A DNA stretch of 64,000 nucleotides. Source: Mycobacterium terramassiliense. Its GTDB lineage: Bacteria; Actinomycetota; Actinomycetes; Mycobacteriales; Mycobacteriaceae. The notes under the pieces were generated by a model. It searched no databases and was not told the DNA's origin. It saw nothing but the letters and a program-made list of their open reading frames with translations. The number at the start of each line of letters is the position of its first letter. Positions within the stretch are counted from its first letter, which is position 1. The position numbers and the translations under genes were made by a program. This document shows positions 25,355-34,934 of the stretch, one piece after another. The DNA is taken from NCBI RefSeq assembly GCF_900157385.1, contig NZ_LT717701.1:1275772-1339771 (forward strand). Reading direction: 5' to 3'.

Positions 25355-28300
25355 ATGGGCTTGCACAAGCTGACCGCCGGAGACGGGTACATGTACCTGA
25401 TCCGGCAAGTCGCCGCCGCCGATGCCACCGACCGCGGGCGCCCCAGCCTGTCCGATTACTACAGCACCAAGGGTGAATCCCCCGGGGTATGGATGGGCCA
25501 CGGCCTGGCCGCGTTGGGCCGGCCTGTCTCGCGCGATCCGGCCGATCCGATCGTGGCCGACCTGTGGAGGGTCGCGGACGGATCGCAGGTCAGCGAGGAC
25601 CAAATGAAAGCCCTCTTCGGAGAAGGCCTGCACCCCAACGCCGACCGCATCACCCGGCATCTGATCGGGCTGGGATTAGGTCACGCACCGGCGATCGCCG
25701 CCACGCGGCTGGGTCGCCCCTTTGCCATCAACACCAGCGAAAACCAATTCGTCACCCGGTTGCGCCAGGCCTACCGCGACTACAACAGCACCGTCGGCGC
25801 AGGCGAACACGCCAGCATCGCCGCCGATATCCGGGCCGGTATTCGCACTGGGCTCGCGCGCGAAATGTTCACCGAAACCTATGGGCGCCCGGCGGCTGAT
25901 GACCGTGAGTTGTCGGGTTTCATCGCGCGGGGTTCACGGGCGGCCACCAGCGCGGTGGCCGGCTATGACCTGACGTTCACCCCGGTCAAGTCCGTCTCGA
26001 CGTTGTGGGCGATCGCCCCGACACCGATCGCCGCTGCGGTCGAGGAATGCCACCATCAAGCCGTCGCCGAAACGCTGGATTTTCTGGAGCAACATGCCGC
26101 GTTTTCGCGGATGGGAGCCCATGGTGTGGCCCAGGTCAACACCACCGGTTTGATCGCGGCGGCCTTCGATCACCGCGACAGCCGCGCCGGGGATCCCAAC
26201 CTGCACACCCACCTGGTGATCAGCAACAAAGTGCACGCGATCGCCGCCGATGGCATCCCACGCTGGCTGGCCCTGGACGGCACGCCGCTGTATCACGCCA
26301 CGGTGGCGGCCTCGGAGCTGTACAACACCCGCCTAGAAGCCCTGGCGATCGCCACACTGGGTGTGCGCTTCGCTAACACCGACACCAAACCCGGTCGGCG
26401 GCCGGTGCGCGAAATCGTCGGTATCCCGGCCGAGCTGATCGAGAAATACTCCTCGCGCAGCGCGGCCATCAACCACCGGGTGGGCGAGCTGGCCAAGGCG
26501 TTTCACACCGCCCACGGGCGTGAACCGACCATGGTCGAGATGCTGGCGCTGTCCCAGCAGGCCACCTTGGAAACACGGCAAGCCAAGCACGAACCGCGCT
26601 CGCTGGCCGAGCAGCGCCACGCCTGGCGCGTGCAGGCCGTCGAGGTCCTCGGGAGCCAGCGAGCCCTGACCGCCATGCTCGCCAGCGTCACCAATCAGAG
26701 CATCTCCCCACAGGTCGAGATTACCGATGAATGGATCAGCGAGCAGGCCGCGGCGGTGATCGCCACCGTCGCCGCCAACCGGGCCACCTGGACGGTGAAC
26801 CACGTGCGCGCCCAGGCCCAACGCGCGCTGCGCTACGCCAACCACCCGGGCGGCCCCGACCTGGTCAACCGCATCGTCGCCAGCGCGCTCAGCGCACACA
26901 GCATCGCGTTGACCAGCCACACCGACACCGAAAAAAAAGAGCCAGCGCCGCTGCGGCGGCGCGACGGTTCCAGCGTCTACACCCGCCATGACACCACCGT
27001 CTACACCAGTGCCGCCATCCTGGCGGCCGAGCGGCGCATTCTGGCCGCTGCCACCCTGGGCGACGGGCGCACCGTGGATGACACCAGTATCGGTGTAGCC
27101 CTGGCCGAAACCCACGCGAAGTACGGGCTGGAACTCAACCACGGGCAAGCGGCCCTGGTGCGGGAGATGGCCACCTCGGGGGCCCGCGTGCAGCTTGCGC
27201 TGGCGCCGGCGGGCACCGGCAAAACCACCGCCACCGCCGCGTTGGCGGCCGCGTGGCGCAACAGTGGCGGCACCGTCGTCGGCCTGGCGCCCACCGCCGG
27301 CGCCGCCGAAGTCCTCGGCCGAGACCTCGCCGCGCCGACTGACACCATCGCCAAACTCATCCAACTCTGCGGCACCGGCCGCAGCGCCCCCGCCCCCTTC
27401 GACGACCCAGCTCGAGGGTGGTTCGACCGCATCGGTGCTGACACTCTGCTCATCGTCGACGAAGCCGGCATGGCGTCCACCTGCGATCTGGACACCCTCA
27501 TCGCGCACGCGCTGGCGTGCGGGGCCAGCGTGCGCCTGATCGGTGATGACCAACAACTCGCGTCGGTCTCGGCCGGCGGTGTCCTGGCCGACCTGGCCCA
27601 GCGCTCTGAGACTGTCACGCTGAGCACCGTGGTGCGCTTCACCCACCCCGACACCGGCACGGCCGAAGCCGCCGCCAGCCTGGCCCTGCGCGCCGGCGAC
27701 CCCGCCGGAATCGGCTTCTACATCGACCACCACCGCGTCCATGTCGGCGCCGACGCGACCGCCGCCGACCTCGCCTACACCGCCTGGGCCGCCGACCGCG
27801 CCGCCGGCCGCGACTCCATCCTGTTAGCCCCCACCAATGATCTGGTCGCCGCGCTCAACGAACGCGCCCGCCTCGACCGACTCACCCACACCCCCAACCC
27901 CGCCGCCCCGAACAGCCGCACGAACAGTCCGGCGTTAGCGGCGACCGTGACCCTGGCCGACGGGTTGATCGCCTCGGCGGGCGACTGGGTCGCCACCCGC
28001 AAAAACGCCCGCTGGCTGCGCACCACCACGCATGGCGCCTGGGTGAAAAACGGGCACCGCTGGATGATCCGCACCGTGCACGACGACGGGTCGATCACCG
28101 TCGTACCGCTGCGCGGTCCGGCCACCCCGGTACGGCTCCCCGCCCGCTACGTGTCCACCTCCACCACGCTCGGTTACGCCTCCACCATCAACGCCGCCCA
28201 AGGCATGACCGCCGGGCACCAAGAGACCGAAGGCACCTGCCACACCGTCATTTCCGACCGCCTGACCCGCCAACAGCTCTACGTCGCCGCCACCCGCGGC

Positions 28301-31126
28301 CGCACCGAAAACCACTTCTACGGCTCCACCGCCGAAGCCGACCCGCACCGCATCCTGACCCCCAAAGCCACCCACCCACCCACCGCCGTGGACGTCTTGA
28401 CCGCCATCGTGGGCCGCGACGGCGCCCAGCACTCCGCGCACACCCTGGCCGCCGCCGACACCGACCCCTTCACCCGCCTGCACCGCGCCGCCGACATGTA
28501 CTGCGACGCGCTGTCCGCGGCCGCCGAACACCACGCCGGCCCCGAGGTCATGTCGCGCATCGACACCGCCGCCACCCGCCTGGGCCACCACCTGACCGAT
28601 GCCCAAGGCTGGCCCGTGTTGCGCCGTAACCTCGCCCTGCTCGCCGTCGAAGGACACGACCCCATCGACGCGCTGCACCAGGCCGCAGCCACACCACTAG
28701 GCGATGCGCGCGACCCCGCCGCCGTCCTGGACTGGCGCCTGCCCACCCCCAGCGGGGCCGGCCCGACACAGCGCGGACCGCTGCACTGGCTGCCCGCCAT
28801 CCCCGACGTGATCACCACCGACCCGACCTGGGTGACCTACCTGAAGGCGCGCGCCGACCTCGTGCACGACCTCGCCCACCAGATCCGCGACACCGCCCGC
28901 GCCTGGGACGCCGCCACCTGCCCGGCCTGGGCGCGTCCCCTGCTCGACGGCAGCCCTCACCTGCTCGCCGAGATCGCGGTCTTCCGCGCGTCCCACGACG
29001 TCGATCCCGCCGACACCCGTATCACCGGACCGCAACAGCACGCCAACCGCTCCGCGGTGTTCCAGCACGCCATCCATTCGCGCCTCGATGCCGCCCTGAC
29101 CCGCGCGGGAGCCAACACCGCCCGGTGGCGCGGGCTCGCGGCCACCGTCGACCCCCACCTCACCGACGATCCGTACTGGCCGCGGCTGGCCACCCACCTC
29201 GAGGGGGCCGCCCGCGCCGGCGCCGACATCCCGGCCTTAGTACGTGATGCGGCCGAGCTGGGTCCGCTGCCCGCGGAGATGCCCGCCGCCGCACTGTGGT
29301 GGCGCCTCGCCGGCACCCTGGCGCCCCCCTCACTCGAGGGCACCGACACCACACTGCGACCAGAATGGGCTACTGACCTGCACCAGCTGCTGGGCACCCG
29401 CATCGCCGAAGCCATCATCACCGACCCCGCCTGGCCCGCCCTGGTCGCCGCGGTCACCGCCGCCAACTGGCCCCCCTACGACCTGCTCGCTGCCGCCGCC
29501 GAACACCTGCACGACATCGCCGACACCCAGCCGATCCGGCCACACGAATACGCCCGCCTGCTCACCTACCGGATCGAACTGCTCACCCACCACGCCGCCA
29601 CCATCGACCCCGACATCGGCGTCGCGGAGTTGCATGATCCCCCGCCCGACCCGCACGACTGCTCCTACGGCGTGCCCGACGACGACCTCGGTGGCCTCGA
29701 CTTCCACGACCTGCCGACCGTGCGGCCCGCCGCACCCGCCTGCGTCGACGACATCGACATCGCGGCGTTGCGCGCCCAACGTGACGCCGCTCATCGCCAC
29801 GCCCGCCAACTCGCCGCCGCCATCCTGCGCGGTGGCGGCGGGCCCGCCGAACTCGCCGCCGCGCCCGCACTGGCGCAGCTGCACCAACGCCACCTCGCCC
29901 AACGCCCCTACCACCACGCCCTCGCCAGCGCGCACAGCCGCTGGATTCACGCCGAAGACACCGCCGAGCTGCACCGCCGACTGCTCACCCAACTCGGCGC
30001 CGCAATCGCCGCGGCCACCGAACGCGGCGATCACGACGCCGCCGGCCGCTACCAGCACCACCACGCCCACGTCAGCGAACAGACCGAGCTTGTCGACGCC
30101 GCGGTGCGCACCGCCCGCGAGCGCCTCGACGCAGCTCGCAACGACCTTATCGACGCCGCCGGCGGCGTGACCGGCATCGTCACCGAAGCCCACCTGCACG
30201 CCCGCCGCGCCCAAGCCGTGCGGACCGACACCGACGCCCTCAACGCCGCCCGCCGCCACACCCGCACCCTGGATGACCAACTCGCCCGCGCTGAAGGCGC
30301 CGCGGCGCGATCGCTGGCCCAAAGTCCCGCCCACACGTACGATCTCGGCGCCGACCTCGACCAACTACAGGCCGAAATCGACTTCCTTCAGGTCGCCGCC
30401 GCGGCCAGCCCCGCCGCCCTCTACACTGCGCCGCCAGCCGCGCTCGACCGCCTCGACGACCAGCAGCGCCGCGCTGTCACCGCGATCACGACCAACATCC
30501 ACAGTGTCCAACTGCTCCACCTGCACCCCGGTGCCGACACGACCGCCGCCGTGGGCGCCCTCGCCGACACCGCCCACCACCACAACAGGCCCATCGTCGC
30601 GCTGACCGACCGCGACAACCCCACCGACCGCGCCTACGCCGACACCACCACCAGCATCGACACCTACCGCAACGACCTCACCGCCACACGGCCCACACCA
30701 TCGCGGGGCAGCCTGATCATCGTCGACCACGCGCACACCCTCACCGCCGAACAGCTGAACTGGCTCGCCCACCACGCCGCCGACACCAACACCAAACTCG
30801 TACTCATCGCCGCAGACGACAAGCAGCCCACCCACACCCTGTTCGCCGTACTCACCCACGACACCGGCCGCACCCAACACCTCGGCAACCCCGGCACCGG
30901 ACACCAGCAACCCAGCACCGCCATCGAGCGCGCTGAACACCACCTCGCCACCACCAACACGCCCAGCCCCGAACGAAACCGCGCTGCCGAGCTGCTACGC
31001 CAACGCGCCCGCATCCTCGCCGAGCTACGCGAGATCGCCGCCGTCCCAAAACGATTGGCGGCGATCACCGAACGCAACCGCACCCGCGGTCGCGATCAAG
31101 ACCGCAGCAGCGGCCTGGAGCTCTAA
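25355..31126 (+). CDS. traA: MobF-family conjugative relaxase-helicase (TraA/TrwC type)
   Basis: 1923 residues from ATG 25355 (or one more from GTG 25352). The N-terminal relaxase has catalytic Tyr candidates in LSDYYSTKGESPGVW, GYDLTFTPVKSVSTLWAI and the metal-binding HUH-type stretch DPNLHTHLVISNK (about residue 285). A RecD-like helicase follows: Walker A in LALAPAGTGKTTATAALA (about 617), Walker B in TLLIVDEAGMA (about 700), later helicase motifs in TLGYASTINAAQGMTAGH (about 950) and LYVAATRGR. A long C-terminal region ends with a second helicase-like segment whose Walker motifs have decayed (LHPGADTTAAVGALA and LIIVDHAHTL). It nicks oriT and unwinds the strand for transfer. No type IV secretion genes are visible in the window. 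Confidence 0.95.
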   Translation: MGLHKLTAGDGYMYLIRQVAAADATDRGRPSLSDYYSTKGESPGVWMGHGLAALGRPVSRDPADPIVADLWRVADGSQVSEDQMKALFGEGLHPNADRITRHLIGLGLGHAPAIAATRLGRPFAINTSENQFVTRLRQAYRDYNSTVGAGEHASIAADIRAGIRTGLAREMFTETYGRPAADDRELSGFIARGSRAATSAVAGYDLTFTPVKSVSTLWAIAPTPIAAAVEECHHQAVAETLDFLEQHAAFSRMGAHGVAQVNTTGLIAAAFDHRDSRAGDPNLHTHLVISNKVHAIAADGIPRWLALDGTPLYHATVAASELYNTRLEALAIATLGVRFANTDTKPGRRPVREIVGIPAELIEKYSSRSAAINHRVGELAKAFHTAHGREPTMVEMLALSQQATLETRQAKHEPRSLAEQRHAWRVQAVEVLGSQRALTAMLASVTNQSISPQVEITDEWISEQAAAVIATVAANRATWTVNHVRAQAQRALRYANHPGGPDLVNRIVASALSAHSIALTSHTDTEKKEPAPLRRRDGSSVYTRHDTTVYTSAAILAAERRILAAATLGDGRTVDDTSIGVALAETHAKYGLELNHGQAALVREMATSGARVQLALAPAGTGKTTATAALAAAWRNSGGTVVGLAPTAGAAEVLGRDLAAPTDTIAKLIQLCGTGRSAPAPFDDPARGWFDRIGADTLLIVDEAGMASTCDLDTLIAHALACGASVRLIGDDQQLASVSAGGVLADLAQRSETVTLSTVVRFTHPDTGTAEAAASLALRAGDPAGIGFYIDHHRVHVGADATAADLAYTAWAADRAAGRDSILLAPTNDLVAALNERARLDRLTHTPNPAAPNSRTNSPALAATVTLADGLIASAGDWVATRKNARWLRTTTHGAWVKNGHRWMIRTVHDDGSITVVPLRGPATPVRLPARYVSTSTTLGYASTINAAQGMTAGHQETEGTCHTVISDRLTRQQLYVAATRGRTENHFYGSTAEADPHRILTPKATHPPTAVDVLTAIVGRDGAQHSAHTLAAADTDPFTRLHRAADMYCDALSAAAEHHAGPEVMSRIDTAATRLGHHLTDAQGWPVLRRNLALLAVEGHDPIDALHQAAATPLGDARDPAAVLDWRLPTPSGAGPTQRGPLHWLPAIPDVITTDPTWVTYLKARADLVHDLAHQIRDTARAWDAATCPAWARPLLDGSPHLLAEIAVFRASHDVDPADTRITGPQQHANRSAVFQHAIHSRLDAALTRAGANTARWRGLAATVDPHLTDDPYWPRLATHLEGAARAGADIPALVRDAAELGPLPAEMPAAALWWRLAGTLAPPSLEGTDTTLRPEWATDLHQLLGTRIAEAIITDPAWPALVAAVTAANWPPYDLLAAAAEHLHDIADTQPIRPHEYARLLTYRIELLTHHAATIDPDIGVAELHDPPPDPHDCSYGVPDDDLGGLDFHDLPTVRPAAPACVDDIDIAALRAQRDAAHRHARQLAAAILRGGGGPAELAAAPALAQLHQRHLAQRPYHHALASAHSRWIHAEDTAELHRRLLTQLGAAIAAATERGDHDAAGRYQHHHAHVSEQTELVDAAVRTARERLDAARNDLIDAAGGVTGIVTEAHLHARRAQAVRTDTDALNAARRHTRTLDDQLARAEGAAARSLAQSPAHTYDLGADLDQLQAEIDFLQVAAAASPAALYTAPPAALDRLDDQQRRAVTAITTNIHSVQLLHLHPGADTTAAVGALADTAHHHNRPIVALTDRDNPTDRAYADTTTSIDTYRNDLTATRPTPSRGSLIIVDHAHTLTAEQLNWLAHHAADTNTKLVLIAADDKQPTHTLFAVLTHDTGRTQHLGNPGTGHQQPSTAIERAEHHLATTNTPSPERNRAAELLRQRARILAELREIAAVPKRLAAITERNRTRGRDQDRSSGLEL

Positions 31127-31247
31127 TTGTGACCGGTGTGCCACGTCGTCGAATCGATGGCGGAACTCGTGTGACGCGTGCGGTGCGATATCGAGTGGTG
31201 CAGCGTGATAGCCGACCCGCGACAGCGGCCTGCGCAATGCGTTTGGC

Positions 31248-31643
31248 TCACGCCTGAGAGCTAGCCACCTGCCGCGCTGCCCTTAGTACCAGTATGAAAT
31301 CCGTCGTGTCCGTTGCAGCGCCGAGCACCTCGATCGGGGCTTGGTCGTCGAGGCGGGTGTTCGTGCCGAACAGCCACGCCTTGGCCGTCGTCTCGCCGTA
31401 AGCGTCCACGAGCATCCGGACCACTTTGTAGCCCTCACGCAACCGACGCTCCGTCGGTCCGTGCGGTCGCGGACCGTCTATGCGGGTATACCGGCCGATC
31501 TGCTTCGCATCGGCCAGACCGGCGATCGCGGCGGCGACACGCTGGCCCACTGTGTCCTGCAAATATGCGGCAATGTCGCCTATCGACAGCGACGCCGCCT
31601 CACGATCAAGTTTGTGTGCCGCAGCGGCGGTCAGAACAGGCAT
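31248..31643 (-). CDS. MbcA/ParS/Xre-type antitoxin-like protein (DUF2384)
   Basis: 131 residues. The C-terminal half fits the MbcA/ParS toxin-binding domain: VVRMLVDAYGETTAKAWLFGTNTRLDDQAPIEVLG, then DTTDFILVLRAARQV. The N-terminal part is a helical region (LSIGDIAAYLQDTVGQRVAAA) in place of the usual Xre HTH. Antitoxins of this group neutralise RES-domain toxins, normally encoded next to them. No RES gene is present on either side, so this is an orphan or has another role. It converges with the relaxase gene. Confidence 0.75.
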   Translation of the reverse strand: MPVLTAAAAHKLDREAASLSIGDIAAYLQDTVGQRVAAAIAGLADAKQIGRYTRIDGPRPHGPTERRLREGYKVVRMLVDAYGETTAKAWLFGTNTRLDDQAPIEVLGAATDTTDFILVLRAARQVASSQA

Positions 31644-31957
31644 TCAGCACTCCACGTGTCTCTGCAGGACCCGGACCATCCGGACAAAACCCTACCTCTG
31701 CAGGGGCTATAAACAACACTCTAAACAACACCTAACGATTGTGTAGGACCGGGACAGCAGCAGCCCGGCACCCACGGTGGCGGTGGCGCACCATCGCCAG
31801 CCCCCATTGCCAACGATCCCGGCAGGCCTTGACGCCTCGGTGCACGACTTCGTCGACGTACGGGACTACGCCGCCAGCTGGCCGCGTATCCGCGCTTCCG
31901 CCCGATGTCAGCCGAGTCGACTATCTTGAAGGAACTTCACTGAAGGTGGTGTTCTGA
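31644..31957. other. 314-bp intergenic stretch
   Basis: Nothing supportable was found. ACAACACT and AACAACACC near 31713-31732 are short AT-richer repeats. The promoters of the divergent antitoxin-like genes probably lie here. Confidence 0.4.
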
Positions 31958-32146
31958 GTGACCGAGTCGCAGAAGGTCAAGCGCCGGGTCAAGGCCGTGC
32001 GCGCGACCCGCCGCAGCACCGAACTCGAAGGTTCCCGCAGCACCGACGCCACGCGCGCCGACCAGGTCGCCTATGCCCGCGGAACCCTCACCGCTGCTGA
32101 GCTGCGCGATCGCGTCCGGCGCCGGTACAACCTGAAAGAGACTTGA
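31958..32146 (+). CDS. VbhA-like Fic-antitoxin family small protein
   Basis: 62 residues, GTG 31958. The C-terminal pattern (RSTELEGSRSTDATRADQVAY, then ARGTLTAAELRDRVRRRYNL) follows the VbhA-type antitoxin layout. In that family an N-terminal helix carries an inhibitory S/TxxxE(G/N) motif, present here as STELEG, that blocks the Fic active site. A Fic toxin gene is normally next to it, but none is present in the window. Either the partner was lost or the protein acts in trans. Confidence 0.62.
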   Translation: MTESQKVKRRVKAVRATRRSTELEGSRSTDATRADQVAYARGTLTAAELRDRVRRRYNLKET

Positions 32147-32342
32147 CGCGGGTCATCGGAACTCAGCGCCGCGTCGGGTAGGTCGGCCCTATCGCCTTGA
32201 TCCGCGACCAGTCGCGTGGTGGGAGGAGCTTGGGATGATCGTGTGTAGATCATCGAGTGTCATGGTTCCCTCCCAGGGATGCAGCGGTGCGGCCGGAATT
32301 TAGGCGGCGTGGCGACAGAGTAGGCGCCGGTACCGACAGATC

Positions 32343-33005
32343 TCACGAATTTGAGGAAGGGCTGCTGGCCATACCGGTGCCGTTCACCCGGGACCACAGC
32401 ACCTGCTGCACCGTGAGCCCATCCGAGGGTTCCGGCTCGGCCGGCAACAGGACACCGCGAGGTCCGCGCGTCGCGATCAGCTCGCCGATCGGGGCCAGGT
32501 ATTTCTCCCACAGCGTGTCCCGCAGCGCTTTGACGTGCTCGCAGAACTCGACGACCAACGGGGACCCCTCGACGGGCCCACCCGAAGGCGACACCGACAC
32601 ACGGATAGAGTCGAGGACATCAGGAGCCGCGTCGAGGTAGTCCGCGCAGACGGCGACGGCCTCGAGATCACGGGACCGGCGGTGCGCAACATGATCGTGC
32701 CGCCAACTCATCAGGGTCTCGTGGAACTGCGCGCCACGATCACCACGTGCGGCGTGCAGCAGATCCTCGTAATCGATGTTGCGCCGCTTCTCGCTGACCG
32801 CCATCCGCCCGTAACTGACGATGGCGGACTCCCACAGCGCACGCCGGTGGAATACGTCGGCCGCGACATCGGGCACTTTGGTCCTCGCGGCGAGCACCAT
32901 GTCGACGTGGATCAGGTCCGACCACAGCGAAGCCCACTTGCCGAGCCGGTTCGCGTCAGACTCATCGAGCTTCATTCTCCGGACCCGGTAGGTCTCATCC
33001 GCCAT
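32343..33005 (-). CDS. Hypothetical protein with HEPN-like RxnH motif, paired with a nuclease gene
   Basis: 220 residues from ATG 33005. Mostly helical. It contains FHETLMSWRHDHVAHRRSRDLE (about residues 100-122), where R-x5-H followed by an Arg matches the Rx4-6H signature of HEPN RNases and AbiV-like proteins. It lies 38 bp downstream of the PD-(D/E)XK gene on the same strand, so the two are probably co-transcribed. The HEPN assignment is an inference from one motif and the predicted helices; the overall family is not recognised. Confidence 0.6.
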   Translation of the reverse strand: MADETYRVRRMKLDESDANRLGKWASLWSDLIHVDMVLAARTKVPDVAADVFHRRALWESAIVSYGRMAVSEKRRNIDYEDLLHAARGDRGAQFHETLMSWRHDHVAHRRSRDLEAVAVCADYLDAAPDVLDSIRVSVSPSGGPVEGSPLVVEFCEHVKALRDTLWEKYLAPIGELIATRGPRGVLLPAEPEPSDGLTVQQVLWSRVNGTGMASSPSSNS

Positions 33006-33043
33006 GAGCTGATGATGCCTGACGCGGGTGACAGGACACGCCG

Positions 33044-34258
33044 TCACGCTGCATCGGCGGGGAGCACCACCGGGATCACGGCCAGTTCGATGCGGCGATC
33101 GCCGTCATCCGCGCTGAAGACGTAGTCGGCCCGACGTTCGTCATCGGTCGCATGGACGGTCAACAGGTGTCGTGGGTGCTCGCGCACAGCTTGGTGGAGC
33201 CGACCGATGATGTCGCTTGCCTTCGTGTTCTTGATGAACACGATCAATGCTGCCTTGGTGTCCCGCCAGACGAGGTAGCTCAGCAGCTGGTCGAGCGCCG
33301 CGGTGGCCCTTGAGGCGCCGCCCCAGACCTTGCACTCGGCGATGAATGCGTTGCGGCCGTCTTCGCGGATCAGGATGTCGGTCTTGCCCTCGCCGTTGAA
33401 CAGCTCACCTCCCGCGGCGCCTCGCCAGTATCCGTTCAGTGTGCCGAGCAGCAGATCCCGTAGGGCCTCCTCGCCGAGTGCGCGGATCGGGGGTGTGCAC
33501 GTGCGTTCCAACGAACGTGCCCAGTTCTCCACGACGTCGAGGATGTCCTGGTAGATCGCCTCGTCGAGCACGGGCTCGGGTGTGAACTCCGCCGAAGCTC
33601 GACGCTGCTGCAGCGGAACCTGTCTGCGCCGGGCCGGCACAGGAGGCCGTTGCACGCCCGTAGGCGTGATCGGGATGTTCAGCGCGGCGCTGATCCGCCG
33701 GTTCTCGGTGATCCGTGCACGCCGTGCTTCGGCGGCCTGCTTGAGCTCGCGCTCCACGGCTGTTCGGTGGACCGCCACGTCGTGGTTCGCCCATCCGATC
33801 CGCCTGTCGACGTCCTCGCGCACCTCCGCCATCTGTCGCTCCACGAACTCGGTAGAGAGCTCGGGTGACTCGATTGCGAGCTGGACACTGTCGTCCCTGA
33901 TCGTCCCGCGGTCGGGTCCCAGCGTGAACTGTGACGCCTGCCGACGGAGTATCTCGGCGGTTCCCGTCAGCGGCCAGGAGATGGTGATGCGGCGGCCCGG
34001 AATACGATAGTCGCGACGTTCCCCGAACTCCATGGTGGTGCGTTCTATCGTCATTTCCTGCACCGGGGTTCCGCTGACAGCGGTCCAGTCGACCGAGACC
34101 GGTTCGGGCACATGCCGCGCGAGGAGACCGTGCACCAACACCTCGAGGTTCTCGCGCAACAGGGTGTCGGCGTCGAGACGGTCGAGTTCGTCGAACGCAG
34201 CCCGAGCGCTCCGCCCGAGCAGCTCGGCCAACTGCGGCCCGCGCATGGAACCGTTCAT
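33044..34258 (-). CDS. PD-(D/E)XK nuclease-domain protein
   Basis: 404 residues. The N-terminal region (about 1-150) is followed by a long helical or coiled stretch (RQMAEVREDVDRRIGWANHD, then RTAVERELKQAAEARRARI). The C-terminal restriction-endonuclease-like fold has the catalytic D-(E)xK set: GEGKTDILIREDGRNAFIAECKVWGG, then LLSYLVWRDTKAALIVFIKN. This layout is typical of phage-defence nucleases that recognise DNA. It starts a two-gene minus-strand unit with the HEPN-like gene. ATG 34258 is preceded by GGAG at 8-base spacing. Confidence 0.72.
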   Translation of the reverse strand: MNGSMRGPQLAELLGRSARAAFDELDRLDADTLLRENLEVLVHGLLARHVPEPVSVDWTAVSGTPVQEMTIERTTMEFGERRDYRIPGRRITISWPLTGTAEILRRQASQFTLGPDRGTIRDDSVQLAIESPELSTEFVERQMAEVREDVDRRIGWANHDVAVHRTAVERELKQAAEARRARITENRRISAALNIPITPTGVQRPPVPARRRQVPLQQRRASAEFTPEPVLDEAIYQDILDVVENWARSLERTCTPPIRALGEEALRDLLLGTLNGYWRGAAGGELFNGEGKTDILIREDGRNAFIAECKVWGGASRATAALDQLLSYLVWRDTKAALIVFIKNTKASDIIGRLHQAVREHPRHLLTVHATDDERRADYVFSADDGDRRIELAVIPVVLPADAA

Positions 34259-34415
34259 CCGTCGCTCCTTTGCGGCACCGCTTGCACACCGAGCCTATTC
34301 CTCGCAACCGACACACCACGTTGCTGACGCGGCGGGTCACCTCCCCTGGGGCTCAGTCCGGAGGCGACTCAGATCGCTCACGTGTCAGTCGGCGACGCCG
34401 TGATGAGATGAACGT

Positions 34416-34934
34416 GTGAGTCGCAACAAACGATCTCGGGATACCGCCCCAAAGGTGGAGCCCCTGTCGTCGGACGCCACGCACGAGGTGGTGTTCTTCA
34501 AGCGGCACCGCGACGACGACACAGGGCAGAGCTCACCGGGTTTGGACGTGCTCCTGGGATTTCCCACGAACGTGCGGGCACGCCTCCTCGCGACCCTCGC
34601 CGCTGTAGCCAAGGCGCCGCCGAAGCGGTTCGCTGGCGGTGGGCAGTGGGAGGCGATGCACGGAGACATGACCGGCTACTTCGAGGCGCGCGTCACCTCG
34701 AAGACCCCGAACGGGAAGTGGCACTACCGGCTGTTCTGCCTTCTGGACTACGACGCGGCGGGAAAGACCTCGCCGCTCCTCACGGTGATCGATGGCGCTG
34801 CGAAGCCGTACCGGACGACCCTGCCCGACTCCCGCTACGCCGAGGTGCGTGAACTGGGAGACGAGTATCTCGGGCGCAACCCAAGGCCGCTCGTCACCGA
34901 GGACGACATCCGCTCCGCGATGGGGGCGAGCTAG
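34416..34934 (+). CDS. HigB/RelE-like toxin candidate
   Basis: 172 residues from GTG 34416. The C-terminal 100 residues follow the phage-derived Gp49/HigB pattern: QWEAMHGDMTGYFEARVT, KWHYRLFCLLDYDA, PLLTVIDGAAKPYRTTLPDS, RELGDEYLGRNPR. An N-terminal extension is rich in charged residues. HigB toxins are ribosome-dependent mRNA interferases. The downstream gene on the opposite strand encodes an XRE antitoxin-like protein. The two genes converge and their stop codons share CTAG (34931-34934), an unusual arrangement for this family. Confidence 0.72.
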   Translation: MSRNKRSRDTAPKVEPLSSDATHEVVFFKRHRDDDTGQSSPGLDVLLGFPTNVRARLLATLAAVAKAPPKRFAGGGQWEAMHGDMTGYFEARVTSKTPNGKWHYRLFCLLDYDAAGKTSPLLTVIDGAAKPYRTTLPDSRYAEVRELGDEYLGRNPRPLVTEDDIRSAMGAS

